Positions 9,602 through 18,672 of a DNA stretch of 64,000 nt are shown piece after piece (position 1 is the first letter of the stretch; each line of letters opens with the position of its first letter). Below the pieces are notes generated by a model. That model saw only the letters and a list, made by a program, of their open reading frames with translations. It made no database searches and was not told where the DNA came from. A program made the position numbers and the translations under genes. The stretch comes from Bacillota bacterium (GTDB lineage Bacteria; Bacillota; Clostridia; Saccharofermentanales; Fastidiosipilaceae), in contig JAEZWR010000067.1 of assembly GCA_023420115.1 (NCBI GenBank), positions 62,001-126,000 of the forward strand, given 5' to 3'.

Positions 9602-10816
9602 TTATACTTCATGTTGTCTATTTTCAAGAAGTTGATTAATTCTAGCCGTCTGATCCATCAAACCAGAAGTAGATAAGTCATGATTGATTACGTCAATAAT
9701 TTTGGCAATTAATGGACTTGCATCAGCATCAACATACCATGGACTTTTGAGCAAATCTTCAGGATGGTGTATGAGATTTGTTCCATAAACTTTCTTTATG
9801 AGACCAGACTTATAAGCTTGATTGAATTCTTCTATACCTTGAGTGAATAGGGGGAATGTACATACACAATAAATATTTTTAGCACCTTGATGTTCCTTGA
9901 GCTCATAAGCAGTCTGCAGCATAGTTTGCCCACTAGAAATCATATCATCAATTATAAGCACATCTTTATTTTTTACTTCTTCACCAAGAAATCTAATTGC
10001 ATTAACTGGGTGTGACCCATCAACTAATCTATTATAATCACGTTCACGATAGAATGTTGAAAGCTGTAAACCGAGGACTGATGAGTAGTAAACTGCTCGT
10101 TTCATACCACCTTCGTCAGGGCTAACAATTGATAATTTATCCGGAGTAAAAACTATGCCATTCTTATCTTCAAGTAGTTTCTCAATTAAAAGATATGATG
10201 TAGGGAAATTATCCAGTCCGACAGTTGAAATTGCATTCTCTACTCGTGGTTCGTGTGGTTCGAAACAAATAATACTATGTGCACCAAGTTCTATTAACTC
10301 TTTCAAAGCGCAAGCGCAGTCTAGAGATTCTCTTTCTGCGCGAATATCTTGTTTACCCTGATATAAATAGGGCATTACTACATTGATTCTTCTGGCGTGA
10401 TTACTACTAGCCAAAATTAGTCTTTTAATATCTTGAAAGTGATCGTCAGGTGAATAGGGCGTATCATGTCCAAAAACTTTATATGACCTTGAATGATTAG
10501 TTACATCTGCGAGTATGGTTAAATCATGACCTCTCACTGACTCTCGATAAACTGCTTTGCCTTCGCCGGATGAGAATCTTATACAGTCGGAATTAATGAT
10601 GTAGGATTTTCTCATATATCCTGGATGATTAATAGCTTTTTCGGGATTATTAATTATTCTTTGTTTGCGCATTTCAAAAATATGCGAACTTACCCTTTCT
10701 GCCATTTCTTCATTACCTACTGTATGGGCAATAGCCAGAGGTCCGAGTGAAGAGCTGGTACTACGAGAGACTTGTTCAAATGCTGAGTAATTATTATCTT
10801 CAAATAAAAAATTCAT
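9602..10816 (-). CDS. prs: Ribose-phosphate pyrophosphokinase-like protein, second copy
   Basis: PRPP synthetase makes PRPP from ribose 5-phosphate and ATP for nucleotide, histidine and tryptophan synthesis. The protein has the two-lobed phosphoribosyltransferase fold. The N-lobe shows RFSSGEGKAVYRESVRGHDL (family form FxDGE...ESVRGxDV). Then come the flag-like region, VSPDEGGMKRAVYYSS and the PRPP motif DVLIIDDMISSGQTML. At about 404 residues it is some 90 longer than the usual 315, with an extra N-terminal segment. The family's DLHA/QIQ metal site reads EPHEPRVEN here. A TTG at 10822 opens the frame, but the ATG at 10816 is preferred; it follows the stop of the upstream paralogue by eight bases, so the two are co-translated. 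It may be catalytic or a regulatory paralogue. Confidence 0.8.
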   Translation of the reverse strand: MNFLFEDNNYSAFEQVSRSTSSSLGPLAIAHTVGNEEMAERVSSHIFEMRKQRIINNPEKAINHPGYMRKSYIINSDCIRFSSGEGKAVYRESVRGHDLTILADVTNHSRSYKVFGHDTPYSPDDHFQDIKRLILASSNHARRINVVMPYLYQGKQDIRAERESLDCACALKELIELGAHSIICFEPHEPRVENAISTVGLDNFPTSYLLIEKLLEDKNGIVFTPDKLSIVSPDEGGMKRAVYYSSVLGLQLSTFYRERDYNRLVDGSHPVNAIRFLGEEVKNKDVLIIDDMISSGQTMLQTAYELKEHQGAKNIYCVCTFPLFTQGIEEFNQAYKSGLIKKVYGTNLIHHPEDLLKSPWYVDADASPLIAKIIDVINHDLSTSGLMDQTARINQLLENRQHEV

Positions 10817-10824
10817 AATCAAAC

Positions 10825-12078
10825 CTAGCCCTTTCTCTGATTGCTCTTATATTCATTAATTTTTTTCCTAATTTTCTCGACTGGATTAACTAGAGGTGAT
10901 AAAGAAGCGTCATGATTGATTGCATCGACTAAGAGTGCAAGAAATTTTGAAAAATCTGCGCAGATAAACCATTCTTTGTTCTTCAACTCATCTGGAAGAT
11001 AAATTAAATTAGTTCCGATTACTCCATCAATCAAACCATCTTTGTAAGCTTGATCAAATTTTTCTGTTCCGTCTGTGAAAAGTGTAAAGCCGCTGCAACA
11101 ATATATTCTATTAGCATTACGACCTTTAAGCTCTCTTGCTATATCTAACATTGATTCGCCACTAGAAATCATGTCATCGATAATTAGTATGTCTGAACCA
11201 TTACAGTCAACACCTAAATACTCATGTGCCACTATTGGATTTTTACCATTGACAACATTTCTATAATCACGTCTCTTGTAGAATGTAGATAGTGGAGCTT
11301 CTAACATAGCAGAATAATACATAGCACGTGGTATTCCACCTTCATCTGGACTTACGATCATCAATTTGTTTTCGCCAAGCTTAATATCATCAACCTTATT
11401 AAATAAAGATTTAATTATTTGATAAGTAGAGGGGATACATTCAAAAGCACTGAGTGGTACAGCATTAAATACTCTCGGATCATGTGTATCAAAGCAAATT
11501 ATATTATCTACACCAAGTCTGTGTATTTCTTCTAGCATATATGCGCAGTCCAAAGATTCTCGACTATTTCTTTTGTGCTGTCGACCCTCATATAAGTAAG
11601 GCATGATGACATTTATACGTCTGGCTTTGCCACTGGCAGCCTCAATGACTCTTTTTAAATCTTGAAAATGTTCATCTGGTGTCATCACCTTATCTTTACC
11701 ATAAAATTTATAGGTGCATGAATAATTAATTACATCAACAAAAATAAATAAGTCGTGTCCTCTGACAGTACTATTGATAAATGCCTTGCCTTCTCCTGTG
11801 TCGAAGCGTGGATATGATACATTTATCATATAGTCATCTCTCAAGAAACCAGCTCTTTCAGGAAGTTCTCCTTTTTCGATAAAAGGTCTGTATACTTCTC
11901 TTCTTTCTTTTAAGCGCTCATTGACATTTTTTGTTAAGTCAATAGTCCCTTTGAGGGCAATTAATCCTATGGGTCCAACTGGATCCATTGGATTATTACC
12001 ATACTGGTCATACATATAATAATTTTTCCTCTTAAGACGCGATAGGTCTTGTGAATATGTTTCTTGCGTATTGTCCAT
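10825..12078 (-). CDS. prs: Ribose-phosphate pyrophosphokinase-like protein, first copy
   Basis: This is a paralogue of the next gene and the promoter-proximal member of the pair. It shows RFDTGEGKAFINSTVRGHDL, the segment IICFDTHDPRVFNAV at the site where classical enzymes have DLHAxQIQ, VSPDEGGIPRAMYYSA, and the PRPP loop DILIIDDMISSGESML. Length is about 417 residues against the usual 315, with a 60-70 residue N-terminal extension (YDQYGNNPMDPVGPIGL and on). The frame starts at an ATG at 12090, but that ATG overlaps a GGAGG; the ATG at 12078, five bases after GGAGGAAG, is the better start. Both copies keep the loop that binds the ribose phosphate. Which one supplies cellular PRPP cannot be told from sequence. 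Confidence 0.82.
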   Translation of the reverse strand: MDNTQETYSQDLSRLKRKNYYMYDQYGNNPMDPVGPIGLIALKGTIDLTKNVNERLKERREVYRPFIEKGELPERAGFLRDDYMINVSYPRFDTGEGKAFINSTVRGHDLFIFVDVINYSCTYKFYGKDKVMTPDEHFQDLKRVIEAASGKARRINVIMPYLYEGRQHKRNSRESLDCAYMLEEIHRLGVDNIICFDTHDPRVFNAVPLSAFECIPSTYQIIKSLFNKVDDIKLGENKLMIVSPDEGGIPRAMYYSAMLEAPLSTFYKRRDYRNVVNGKNPIVAHEYLGVDCNGSDILIIDDMISSGESMLDIARELKGRNANRIYCCSGFTLFTDGTEKFDQAYKDGLIDGVIGTNLIYLPDELKNKEWFICADFSKFLALLVDAINHDASLSPLVNPVEKIRKKINEYKSNQRKG

Positions 12079-12312
12079 GACTTCCTCCATTAATGAATCT
12101 AATGAGACAATTACTATTTAACGCTATACACAATTAGAATAACAAATAATAAATATTTATTAAACAAAATTTGATTTTTTTCTCTATTTATATCAATAAG
12201 AACAAAAATATATGTATATATTTAGTATTGATACTACTTTTTGTTCATATATTTCATTAAAAAAAAAAAATAAAATTGGGATGTATATGATCTAATTTTT
12301 TTTATTTTAATC

Positions 12313-12340
12313 TTTACAAATCATATTTTTATGATAAAAT
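12313..12340 (+). promoter_or_regulatory. Promoter of tRNA-Glu
   Basis: TTTACA at 12313-12318 and TAAAAT at 12335-12340 are separated by 16 bases; the mature tRNA begins 14 bases after the -10 element. Confidence 0.65.
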
Positions 12341-12353
12341 AGTTTGAGTTATT

Positions 12354-12425
12354 GGCCCTATGGTCAAGCGGTTAAGACGCCGCCCTCTCAAGGCGGAATC
12401 ACGAGTTCGATTCTCGTTAGGGTCA
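12354..12425 (+). tRNA. tRNA-Glu, anticodon CTC
   Basis: The acceptor arms GGCCCTA and TAGGGTC pair, the anticodon stem CCGCC/GGCGG encloses CTCTCAA, and the T-arm contains GTTCGATTC. The anticodon CTC reads GAG only, so this is a supplementary glutamate tRNA in an A+T-rich genome. CCA is not encoded. Confidence 0.93.
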
Positions 12426-12428
12426 TTT

Positions 12429-12456
12429 GGAAGTGCTTTGCGCTTCCTTTTTTTTT
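12429..12456 (+). terminator. Terminator of tRNA-Glu
   Basis: An 8-bp stem (GGAAGTGC with GCGCTTCC, one G-T pair) closes a three-base loop and is followed by nine T residues. Confidence 0.9.
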
Positions 12457-12690
12457 CTGATAGTTACTTTATTTTCAACTAAGTATCCAATTTTTAGATA
12501 CACGCATAAACTTGAAATAAATTACTAGTTATTTATTTTTTTTTCGATACAGCTATATTTTCCTATAGTGATAGAATACGAACATATGATTGCATATTAA
12601 GCAGATTCGTATTTTGGAAAGATAGCATATTCCTAAATATTTCTATTGAATTTGCTAAATACTAATATTGATAAAATTGGTTGGTTTACT

Positions 12691-15558
12691 ATGTCAAAAC
12701 TTATTAAGATTCGAGGTGCAAGAGCACATAATCTCAAAAATATAAATCTAGATATACCACGAGATCAATTAGTTGTAATAACAGGTTTATCTGGTTCGGG
12801 AAAGTCATCTTTGGCTTTTGATACCATATATGCAGAAGGGCAGAGAAGATATGTTGAATCTCTTTCGTCTTATGCAAGAATGTTTTTAGGACAAATGCAG
12901 AAGCCCGATGTTGATCTTATTGAAGGCCTGTCACCAGCAATTTCAATTGACCAAAAGACTACTTCACATAATCCCAGATCAACAGTAGGTACGTCTACAG
13001 AAATTTATGACTATCTTAGATTACTTTATGCTAGGGTTGGAAAAATATATTGTCCGAATTGTGGCAAAGAAATCCAAGCACTGAGTATTGATCAAATTAT
13101 AGATCAGATTAAAAATATCGCTATGGGCAAGAAACTTATGGTTTTTTCACCTATAGTTAGAGGTAGAAAGGGCACATTTTCGAAACTATTAGAATCTTAT
13201 GCTGGATATGGATATCAGAGAGTTAGAGTTGATGGTGATATTTTACGCTTAGATGAAGATATAAAAATTGAAAAGAATAAAAAACATGATATCGATCTTC
13301 TCGTTGATAGAATTAGCTTAAATGAATCAAAAATATCTCGTTTGAGTGATTCTGTAGAAAGAGCATTAGAGATTTCAGATGGCTTAGTCTTAATTTCTAT
13401 ATTTGATGAAGCTGATAGATTAGTTGAACAGCTTTTTTCTCAAAATAATGCATGTCCCGATTGTAACATTAGCGTTGGCGAAATAAGTCCGCAGAGCTTT
13501 TCCTTTAATAATCCACTTGGAGCCTGTCCAGAGTGTAGCGGTCTTGGTAAATTTGAATTGGTTGATCCAGAAAAAATTATCCACGATGATTCACTTTCTT
13601 TAGTGGAGGGCGCCATCGATATAACAGGCTTTAATTTTTCAGATGAAAGTTCTTGGTCAAGAGCGTTTTTGGACTCATTGGCAAAATATTATTCATTTGA
13701 TGTAAATACTCCTTTTGGAGATTTATCTACAGAAGTACAAAATATGATTTTGTATGGGAATGGGGAAAAAATACCGATTGATACAAGTCGTTGCGTATAT
13801 AAGAAGCCGAAGAATTATAAAAGTTCCTATGAGGGCGTTATTCCGATTTTACAGAGAAGATTTGAAGAAAGTCAAAATAGAGATTTATATGGTGAATATT
13901 TCTCTGAAAAAATTTGCCCATCTTGCGCTGGAGCTAGATTGCGTAAGGAGAGTTTATCGGTAAAAATAGCTGATAAAAATATTGATGAAGTTTGTCATAT
14001 GTCTCTGTCTGAACTAAGTGTTTTTTTTCAAAATCTCAATTTAAATTTATCTGATATAGAACAAAAAATTGCGGAAAAGATTCTTGAAGAAATAGGGGGA
14101 AGAGTAAAATTTTTAATTGATGTTGGTTTAGATTATATAAATCTTGCTCGTTCTTCATCGACACTTTCTGGAGGGGAGTCTCAGAGAATACGTTTGGCTA
14201 GTCAAATTGGCTCGGCCTTAGTAGGAGTGCTATATATTCTTGATGAGCCTAGTATTGGTTTGCACCAAAGAGACAATCAGAAGCTGATAAATACACTTAA
14301 ACATTTACGCGATTTGGGGAACTCTGTTCTCGTCGTAGAACATGATGAAGAGACAATGGCAGAGTCTGATTATATTGTAGATATGGGACCTAGAGCTGGT
14401 GAATTCGGTGGAGAGGTAGTGGCTTGTGGAACTTATGATCAAATATGTTTGAGTGAGAATTCATTGACCGGAAAATATTTAAGTGGACGCGAAAGAATAT
14501 ATGTCCCGACTGAAAGAAGAAAAGCTAATCAAGGATTCATCGAGATAAAAGGAGCCTGTGAAAATAATCTCAAAAATGTTGATGTAAAATTCCCAAAGTC
14601 AGTCTTTACTTGTATAACCGGTGTGTCAGGTTCTGGGAAAAGTTCTCTTGTTAATAGTACGTTATTAAGTAATGTACATAAATATTTACAAAATAATAAG
14701 ATTAAATTTACTAACTGTAAGAGTATCAGTGGCTTAGATGATATTGATAAAATTATAGCAGTTGATCAGTCACCAATAGGAAGAACCCCTAGATCAAATC
14801 CTGCAACTTACACAGGTGTGTTTTCTCATATTAGAGAGCTATTTGCTGGAACAAATATGGCAAAAGCTAAGGGATATAAGTTAGGACGTTTTAGTTTTAA
14901 TGTAAAAGGTGGTCGCTGCGAAGCTTGTTCTGGTGACGGTGTAAAAAAGATAGAAATGCAATTTCTTCCAGATGTTTATGTTGAGTGCGATGTATGTCAT
15001 GGCAAAAGATATAATCACGAAACTTTGGAAGTTAAATGGAAGGACAAATCTATAGCTGATGTATTGGATATGACTGTCAGTCAAGCAGTCAAATTTTTTG
15101 CTAATATTCCTAAAATTGCCAGTAAATTACAAACTTTAGAAGATGTCGGACTTGGATATATTAAATTAGGTCAGTCTAGTACTCAATTATCAGGTGGCGA
15201 AGCACAGAGAGTGAAATTGGCCGCGGAGCTTTCTAAAAAAAATAGTGGAAATACTTTATATATCCTTGATGAGCCAACAACAGGTCTACATATGGCAGAT
15301 GTTAAAAGACTAATAAAAATACTTAATCGCCTGACAGACAAGGGAAATACGGTAATTGTAATTGAACACAATCTTGATGTTATTAAATGTGCTGATTATA
15401 TTATCGACCTAGGACCAGAAGGTGGTGAAAAAGGTGGGAAGATTCTTGCTTATGGTAGTCCAGAAGAACTTGCCAAAAATAACCAATCTTACACAGGCCG
15501 ATATATAAATGGAATTCTTGAGAGAGAAAAGTTATTGAATAAATCAAATACTTTATAA
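12691..15558 (+). CDS. uvrA: Excinuclease ABC subunit A
   Basis: UvrA is the damage-sensing ATPase dimer of nucleotide excision repair and loads UvrB on lesions. It is a double ABC ATPase. The first Walker A is TGLSGSGKSS, shortly followed by FDTIYAEGQRRYVESL; the second is TGVSGSGKSS near residue 640. Signatures TLSGGESQRIRLASQ and QLSGGEAQRVKLAAEL are both intact. Zinc-binding pairs are visible in CPNCGKE, CPDCN...CPECSGLG, CPSCAGARL and the essential C-terminal finger CEACSGDG...CDVCHGKRYN. The frame opens at a TTG at 12646, but MSKLIKIRGARAHNLKNI from the ATG at 12691 gives 955 residues, the standard length. No uvrB or uvrC lies nearby. Confidence 0.96.
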   Translation: MSKLIKIRGARAHNLKNINLDIPRDQLVVITGLSGSGKSSLAFDTIYAEGQRRYVESLSSYARMFLGQMQKPDVDLIEGLSPAISIDQKTTSHNPRSTVGTSTEIYDYLRLLYARVGKIYCPNCGKEIQALSIDQIIDQIKNIAMGKKLMVFSPIVRGRKGTFSKLLESYAGYGYQRVRVDGDILRLDEDIKIEKNKKHDIDLLVDRISLNESKISRLSDSVERALEISDGLVLISIFDEADRLVEQLFSQNNACPDCNISVGEISPQSFSFNNPLGACPECSGLGKFELVDPEKIIHDDSLSLVEGAIDITGFNFSDESSWSRAFLDSLAKYYSFDVNTPFGDLSTEVQNMILYGNGEKIPIDTSRCVYKKPKNYKSSYEGVIPILQRRFEESQNRDLYGEYFSEKICPSCAGARLRKESLSVKIADKNIDEVCHMSLSELSVFFQNLNLNLSDIEQKIAEKILEEIGGRVKFLIDVGLDYINLARSSSTLSGGESQRIRLASQIGSALVGVLYILDEPSIGLHQRDNQKLINTLKHLRDLGNSVLVVEHDEETMAESDYIVDMGPRAGEFGGEVVACGTYDQICLSENSLTGKYLSGRERIYVPTERRKANQGFIEIKGACENNLKNVDVKFPKSVFTCITGVSGSGKSSLVNSTLLSNVHKYLQNNKIKFTNCKSISGLDDIDKIIAVDQSPIGRTPRSNPATYTGVFSHIRELFAGTNMAKAKGYKLGRFSFNVKGGRCEACSGDGVKKIEMQFLPDVYVECDVCHGKRYNHETLEVKWKDKSIADVLDMTVSQAVKFFANIPKIASKLQTLEDVGLGYIKLGQSSTQLSGGEAQRVKLAAELSKKNSGNTLYILDEPTTGLHMADVKRLIKILNRLTDKGNTVIVIEHNLDVIKCADYIIDLGPEGGEKGGKILAYGSPEELAKNNQSYTGRYINGILEREKLLNKSNTL

Positions 15559-15873
15559 ATGTAGAGAAGATTGATGCGAAGTAATAAATGAGCGAATGAG
15601 TAAAAAACATATTATAATTTGTGGTCTATGATGTACTTAGCATCTATATTACTTTTCTTTTTATTGAAATTCTAAAGATAATTTAATAAATTTTTCATTT
15701 TATAAAAGACTATGTTTGTTAATATATAAAATTATTTTAATCGTTATATTAAATAGATTGAACCATAGACGATTTGGTTTGGATATATAGTGTATATAAC
15801 TTAATGACAGATTGTAACTTTAAATCAAAATTATAGATAAAAATTAGAAGTATTAATTTATTGAGGTAAGAAC
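15559..15873. other. Gene-free A+T-rich interval before clpE
   Basis: These 315 bp contain no supportable ORF or RNA gene. I looked for CtsR-type heptad repeats (GGTCAAA tandem) that would explain stress control of the clp gene and saw none. A promoter for clpE should be here but no element stands out from the A+T background. Confidence 0.5.
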
Positions 15874-18513
15874 GTGAGTAAATGCCATATATGCAAAAAA
15901 AATGAAGCTGTTATTTTTACTTCTCAAAAGAATGCGGACGGTAGTTCGTTTGAGGGAATATGTTTGTCATGTGCTTTTAAACATGGTTATGCCAAAAAAA
16001 ATGGTCTTGAAGATCTTTTGAGAGGACAGGGAATTACAGAAGATAATGTCGATCAAATTACAGATATGATGAATTCATCTATAGCTGCGATGAGCGATGT
16101 GAATTTTCCATTTGGAGATATGATGAATCAAGCTTTCCCATTTATGCCAGGTAATACAAATAATGTAAATGAGCCTAATGATACTGTGGCAGATGATGGT
16201 AAGACCAAAGAAATAGATGAAGAGATAGATAAATTATATAGGGAAATTGAAAATGAGAGTAAGCAAGAAGAATCTCTAGAAGATTCTAAATACAAACAAA
16301 ATGAGAATGATTTAACTGTGGATGATGATAATAAAGATTCCGATAATTCGTTATCTTCAGATTATGTCAATACGATTGAGGTTAAAAATATATTGGAAGA
16401 AAATGATGATATTTTTGATGAGATAGATGACATAGATGATGCCAATCTGGATGATGAACATTTAGACATTAAAAATAGTTTATTTGAATATCCTAATAGA
16501 CAGGATGAAACTGAGAGCAATTCAGGCAATACTAACTCTGAGGAACATAATTCAAGTAATAAATATAAATATCTTGACACCTATGGGGTGAACCTAAATC
16601 TAAAAGCCAAAAATGATGAACTGGATCCCCTTATCGGAAGGGAGAAGGAACTTGCCAGACTTATTCAAATACTAAATAGAAGAAGTAAAAATAATCCTGT
16701 AATTCTTGGTGAACCAGGAGTTGGAAAAACTGCTCTAGCGGAAGGTCTTGCACAACGAATTGTTGGTAAAGACGTTCCAGAAAAATTATTAGATCTTGAA
16801 GTTTACCTTCTCGATATTACTGCTCTTGTCGCAGGAACTCAATTTAGGGGACAATTTGAATCTAGAGTTAAAAATTTAGTAGAAGAAGCCAAGAAAGCTG
16901 GGAATGTAGTTTTGGTCATTGACGAACTTCATAATATAATGGGTGCTGGAGATGCAGAAGGTTCTATGAATGCAGCAAACATTCTCAAGCCAGCTCTGGC
17001 AAGAGGAGAAATTAGAGTAATAGGCTCAACAACTCTTGATGAATATAGAAGACATATTGAGAAGGATAGCGCCCTAGAAAGAAGATTCCAACAAATTATT
17101 CTCGAAGAACCTAGTCGTGAAGATACTCTAAAAATACTAAAGGGTAGCAGAGCTTATTACGAACGTCATCATCATGTAATATATTCAGATTCAGTTCTTG
17201 AAGCCGCTGTCAGAATGAGTTCTAGATATATTAACGAGCGTTTCCAACCTGATAAATCTATTGATTTAATTGACGAAGCAGGATCAAGAGCAAATCTTGA
17301 TAACAAAATTTTAGTTAAATTACATAGTTTACATAAGAATGAAGAACGTTTACAGGAAATTATAGATAGACTTTCTGAGCGTGGTCCAGAAGCTGGCAAA
17401 GAAGAAAAATATTTCGAACTACAAGCTGAAACCAAATCAAAATTAGAAAAATGCAGAAAAGAAATTGCCGAACTTAATCTAAAAAATCCAGCGAAAGAAA
17501 TCACAATTGAGAATATTGCTGAAGTTATATCACTCTGGACTGGAATCCCTGCAAATAAATTAAGTGAAAGCCAGAGTGAAAAGTTGCTTCGTCTAGAAGA
17601 GACAATACATAAGAGATTAATAGGTCAGGATGAAGCAGTTTCCGCTGTGGCTAGAGCAATTAGAAGGAATCGCTCTGGTCTTATTAGACAAAAGAGACCA
17701 TCATCATTCATTTTTGTAGGACCTACTGGAGTTGGTAAAACAGAATTAGTAAAATCTTTAGCTATGGCAATGTTTGATCGAGAAGATGCCTTTGTTCGTC
17801 TCGATATGAGTGAATATATGGAAGCTCATACCGTAAGTAAATTAATAGGTTCTCCTCCTGGCTATGTCGGATACAACGACGGAGGTAGATTGAGTGAAAC
17901 TATAAGAAGGAAACCATATAGCGTTATTCTTCTTGATGAGATAGAAAAAGCACACAGTGATGTATTTAATATTCTTCTTCAAATTTTAGATGAGGGAAGA
18001 CTAACTGACAGTCAAGGACGTTTAGTAAATTTTGAAAACACAATAATAATCATGACCTCTAATGCTGGAACTTCCGGAAAAAGCGGAGGCTTTGGTTTTG
18101 GCTCTGACCCCAATAAGGCAAATGAAGAAAGAGTTCACATTGCACTTGAACAAATATTTAGGCCGGAATTTTTGAATAGAGTTGATGAGATCATTGTCTT
18201 TAATGAGTTAAGTAAAGAAAATCTTTTTGATATAGTTGACCTAATGCTCCAAGATGTAAGAGAGGAACTTAGTAGACGTGGGATTGAGCTTAAACTAAAT
18301 GATGATGTAAAAAATATTCTAGTTGATGAATCACATAGTCCGAAATATGGAGCGAGACAGCTAAGAAGAACTATAAGTAGATTAATCGAAGATAAACTAA
18401 CAGATCTTCTTTTAATTGGAGAATTAGAGAATAAAAAATCAATTAAAATTAGTGCAAAGAAAAATAATAATAAACTCAGTGCAAAAGACAAATTAATATT
18501 TAAACTTAGCTAG
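15874..18513 (+). CDS. clpE: Clp-family AAA+ unfoldase with N-terminal zinc finger (ClpE-like)
   Basis: Clp/Hsp100 unfoldases feed substrates to ClpP or remodel aggregates. The N-terminus is a small zinc finger, C4-H-I-C7 and C30-L-S-C33, as in ClpE and McsA, in place of the double Clp-N domain of ClpC. About 170 acidic Asp/Glu/Asn/Ser-rich residues (about 70-235) follow. The first AAA domain starts DPLIGREKELARLIQIL and has GEPGVGKTAL and VIDELHNIMGAG. A short coiled middle domain lies around residues 475-540. The second AAA domain has VGPTGVGKTEL, GSPPGYVGYNDGG and ILLDEIEKAHSDVFN. The GTG start at 15874 has GAGG eight bases upstream. ClpE is the best label; the acidic linker is longer than usual. 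No ctsR, mcsA or mcsB adjoins it. Confidence 0.85.
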   Translation: MSKCHICKKNEAVIFTSQKNADGSSFEGICLSCAFKHGYAKKNGLEDLLRGQGITEDNVDQITDMMNSSIAAMSDVNFPFGDMMNQAFPFMPGNTNNVNEPNDTVADDGKTKEIDEEIDKLYREIENESKQEESLEDSKYKQNENDLTVDDDNKDSDNSLSSDYVNTIEVKNILEENDDIFDEIDDIDDANLDDEHLDIKNSLFEYPNRQDETESNSGNTNSEEHNSSNKYKYLDTYGVNLNLKAKNDELDPLIGREKELARLIQILNRRSKNNPVILGEPGVGKTALAEGLAQRIVGKDVPEKLLDLEVYLLDITALVAGTQFRGQFESRVKNLVEEAKKAGNVVLVIDELHNIMGAGDAEGSMNAANILKPALARGEIRVIGSTTLDEYRRHIEKDSALERRFQQIILEEPSREDTLKILKGSRAYYERHHHVIYSDSVLEAAVRMSSRYINERFQPDKSIDLIDEAGSRANLDNKILVKLHSLHKNEERLQEIIDRLSERGPEAGKEEKYFELQAETKSKLEKCRKEIAELNLKNPAKEITIENIAEVISLWTGIPANKLSESQSEKLLRLEETIHKRLIGQDEAVSAVARAIRRNRSGLIRQKRPSSFIFVGPTGVGKTELVKSLAMAMFDREDAFVRLDMSEYMEAHTVSKLIGSPPGYVGYNDGGRLSETIRRKPYSVILLDEIEKAHSDVFNILLQILDEGRLTDSQGRLVNFENTIIIMTSNAGTSGKSGGFGFGSDPNKANEERVHIALEQIFRPEFLNRVDEIIVFNELSKENLFDIVDLMLQDVREELSRRGIELKLNDDVKNILVDESHSPKYGARQLRRTISRLIEDKLTDLLLIGELENKKSIKISAKKNNNKLSAKDKLIFKLS

Positions 18514-18518
18514 AATGG

Positions 18519-18558
18519 AAATAAGAGAAGTAGTTAAATATAGCTACTTCTCTTATTT
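18519..18558. terminator. Terminator after clpE
   Basis: A 13-bp perfect stem (18521-18533 with 18544-18556), A-rich before and T-rich after, directly downstream of the clpE stop. Confidence 0.82.
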
Positions 18559-18582
18559 GTTATTGAGAACATATACAATAAG

Positions 18583-18611
18583 TGTAAAACGTCATAATTT
18601 GGTGTTATAAT
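18583..18611 (+). promoter_or_regulatory. Possible promoter of pta-ackA
   Basis: A perfect TATAAT at 18606-18611 lies 17 bases after TGTAAA at 18583-18588, about 60 bases before the pta start. The -35 element is weak. Confidence 0.45.
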
Positions 18612-18672
18612 AGGCCATATTATATTCAATTTAACCGAATAATATTAATAAAATTGCGAATGAGGAGAATTT

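Noticed and set aside
15559..15873. CtsR operator upstream of the clpE-like gene
   Set aside because: No tandem heptad repeat of the CtsR type was found on either strand.
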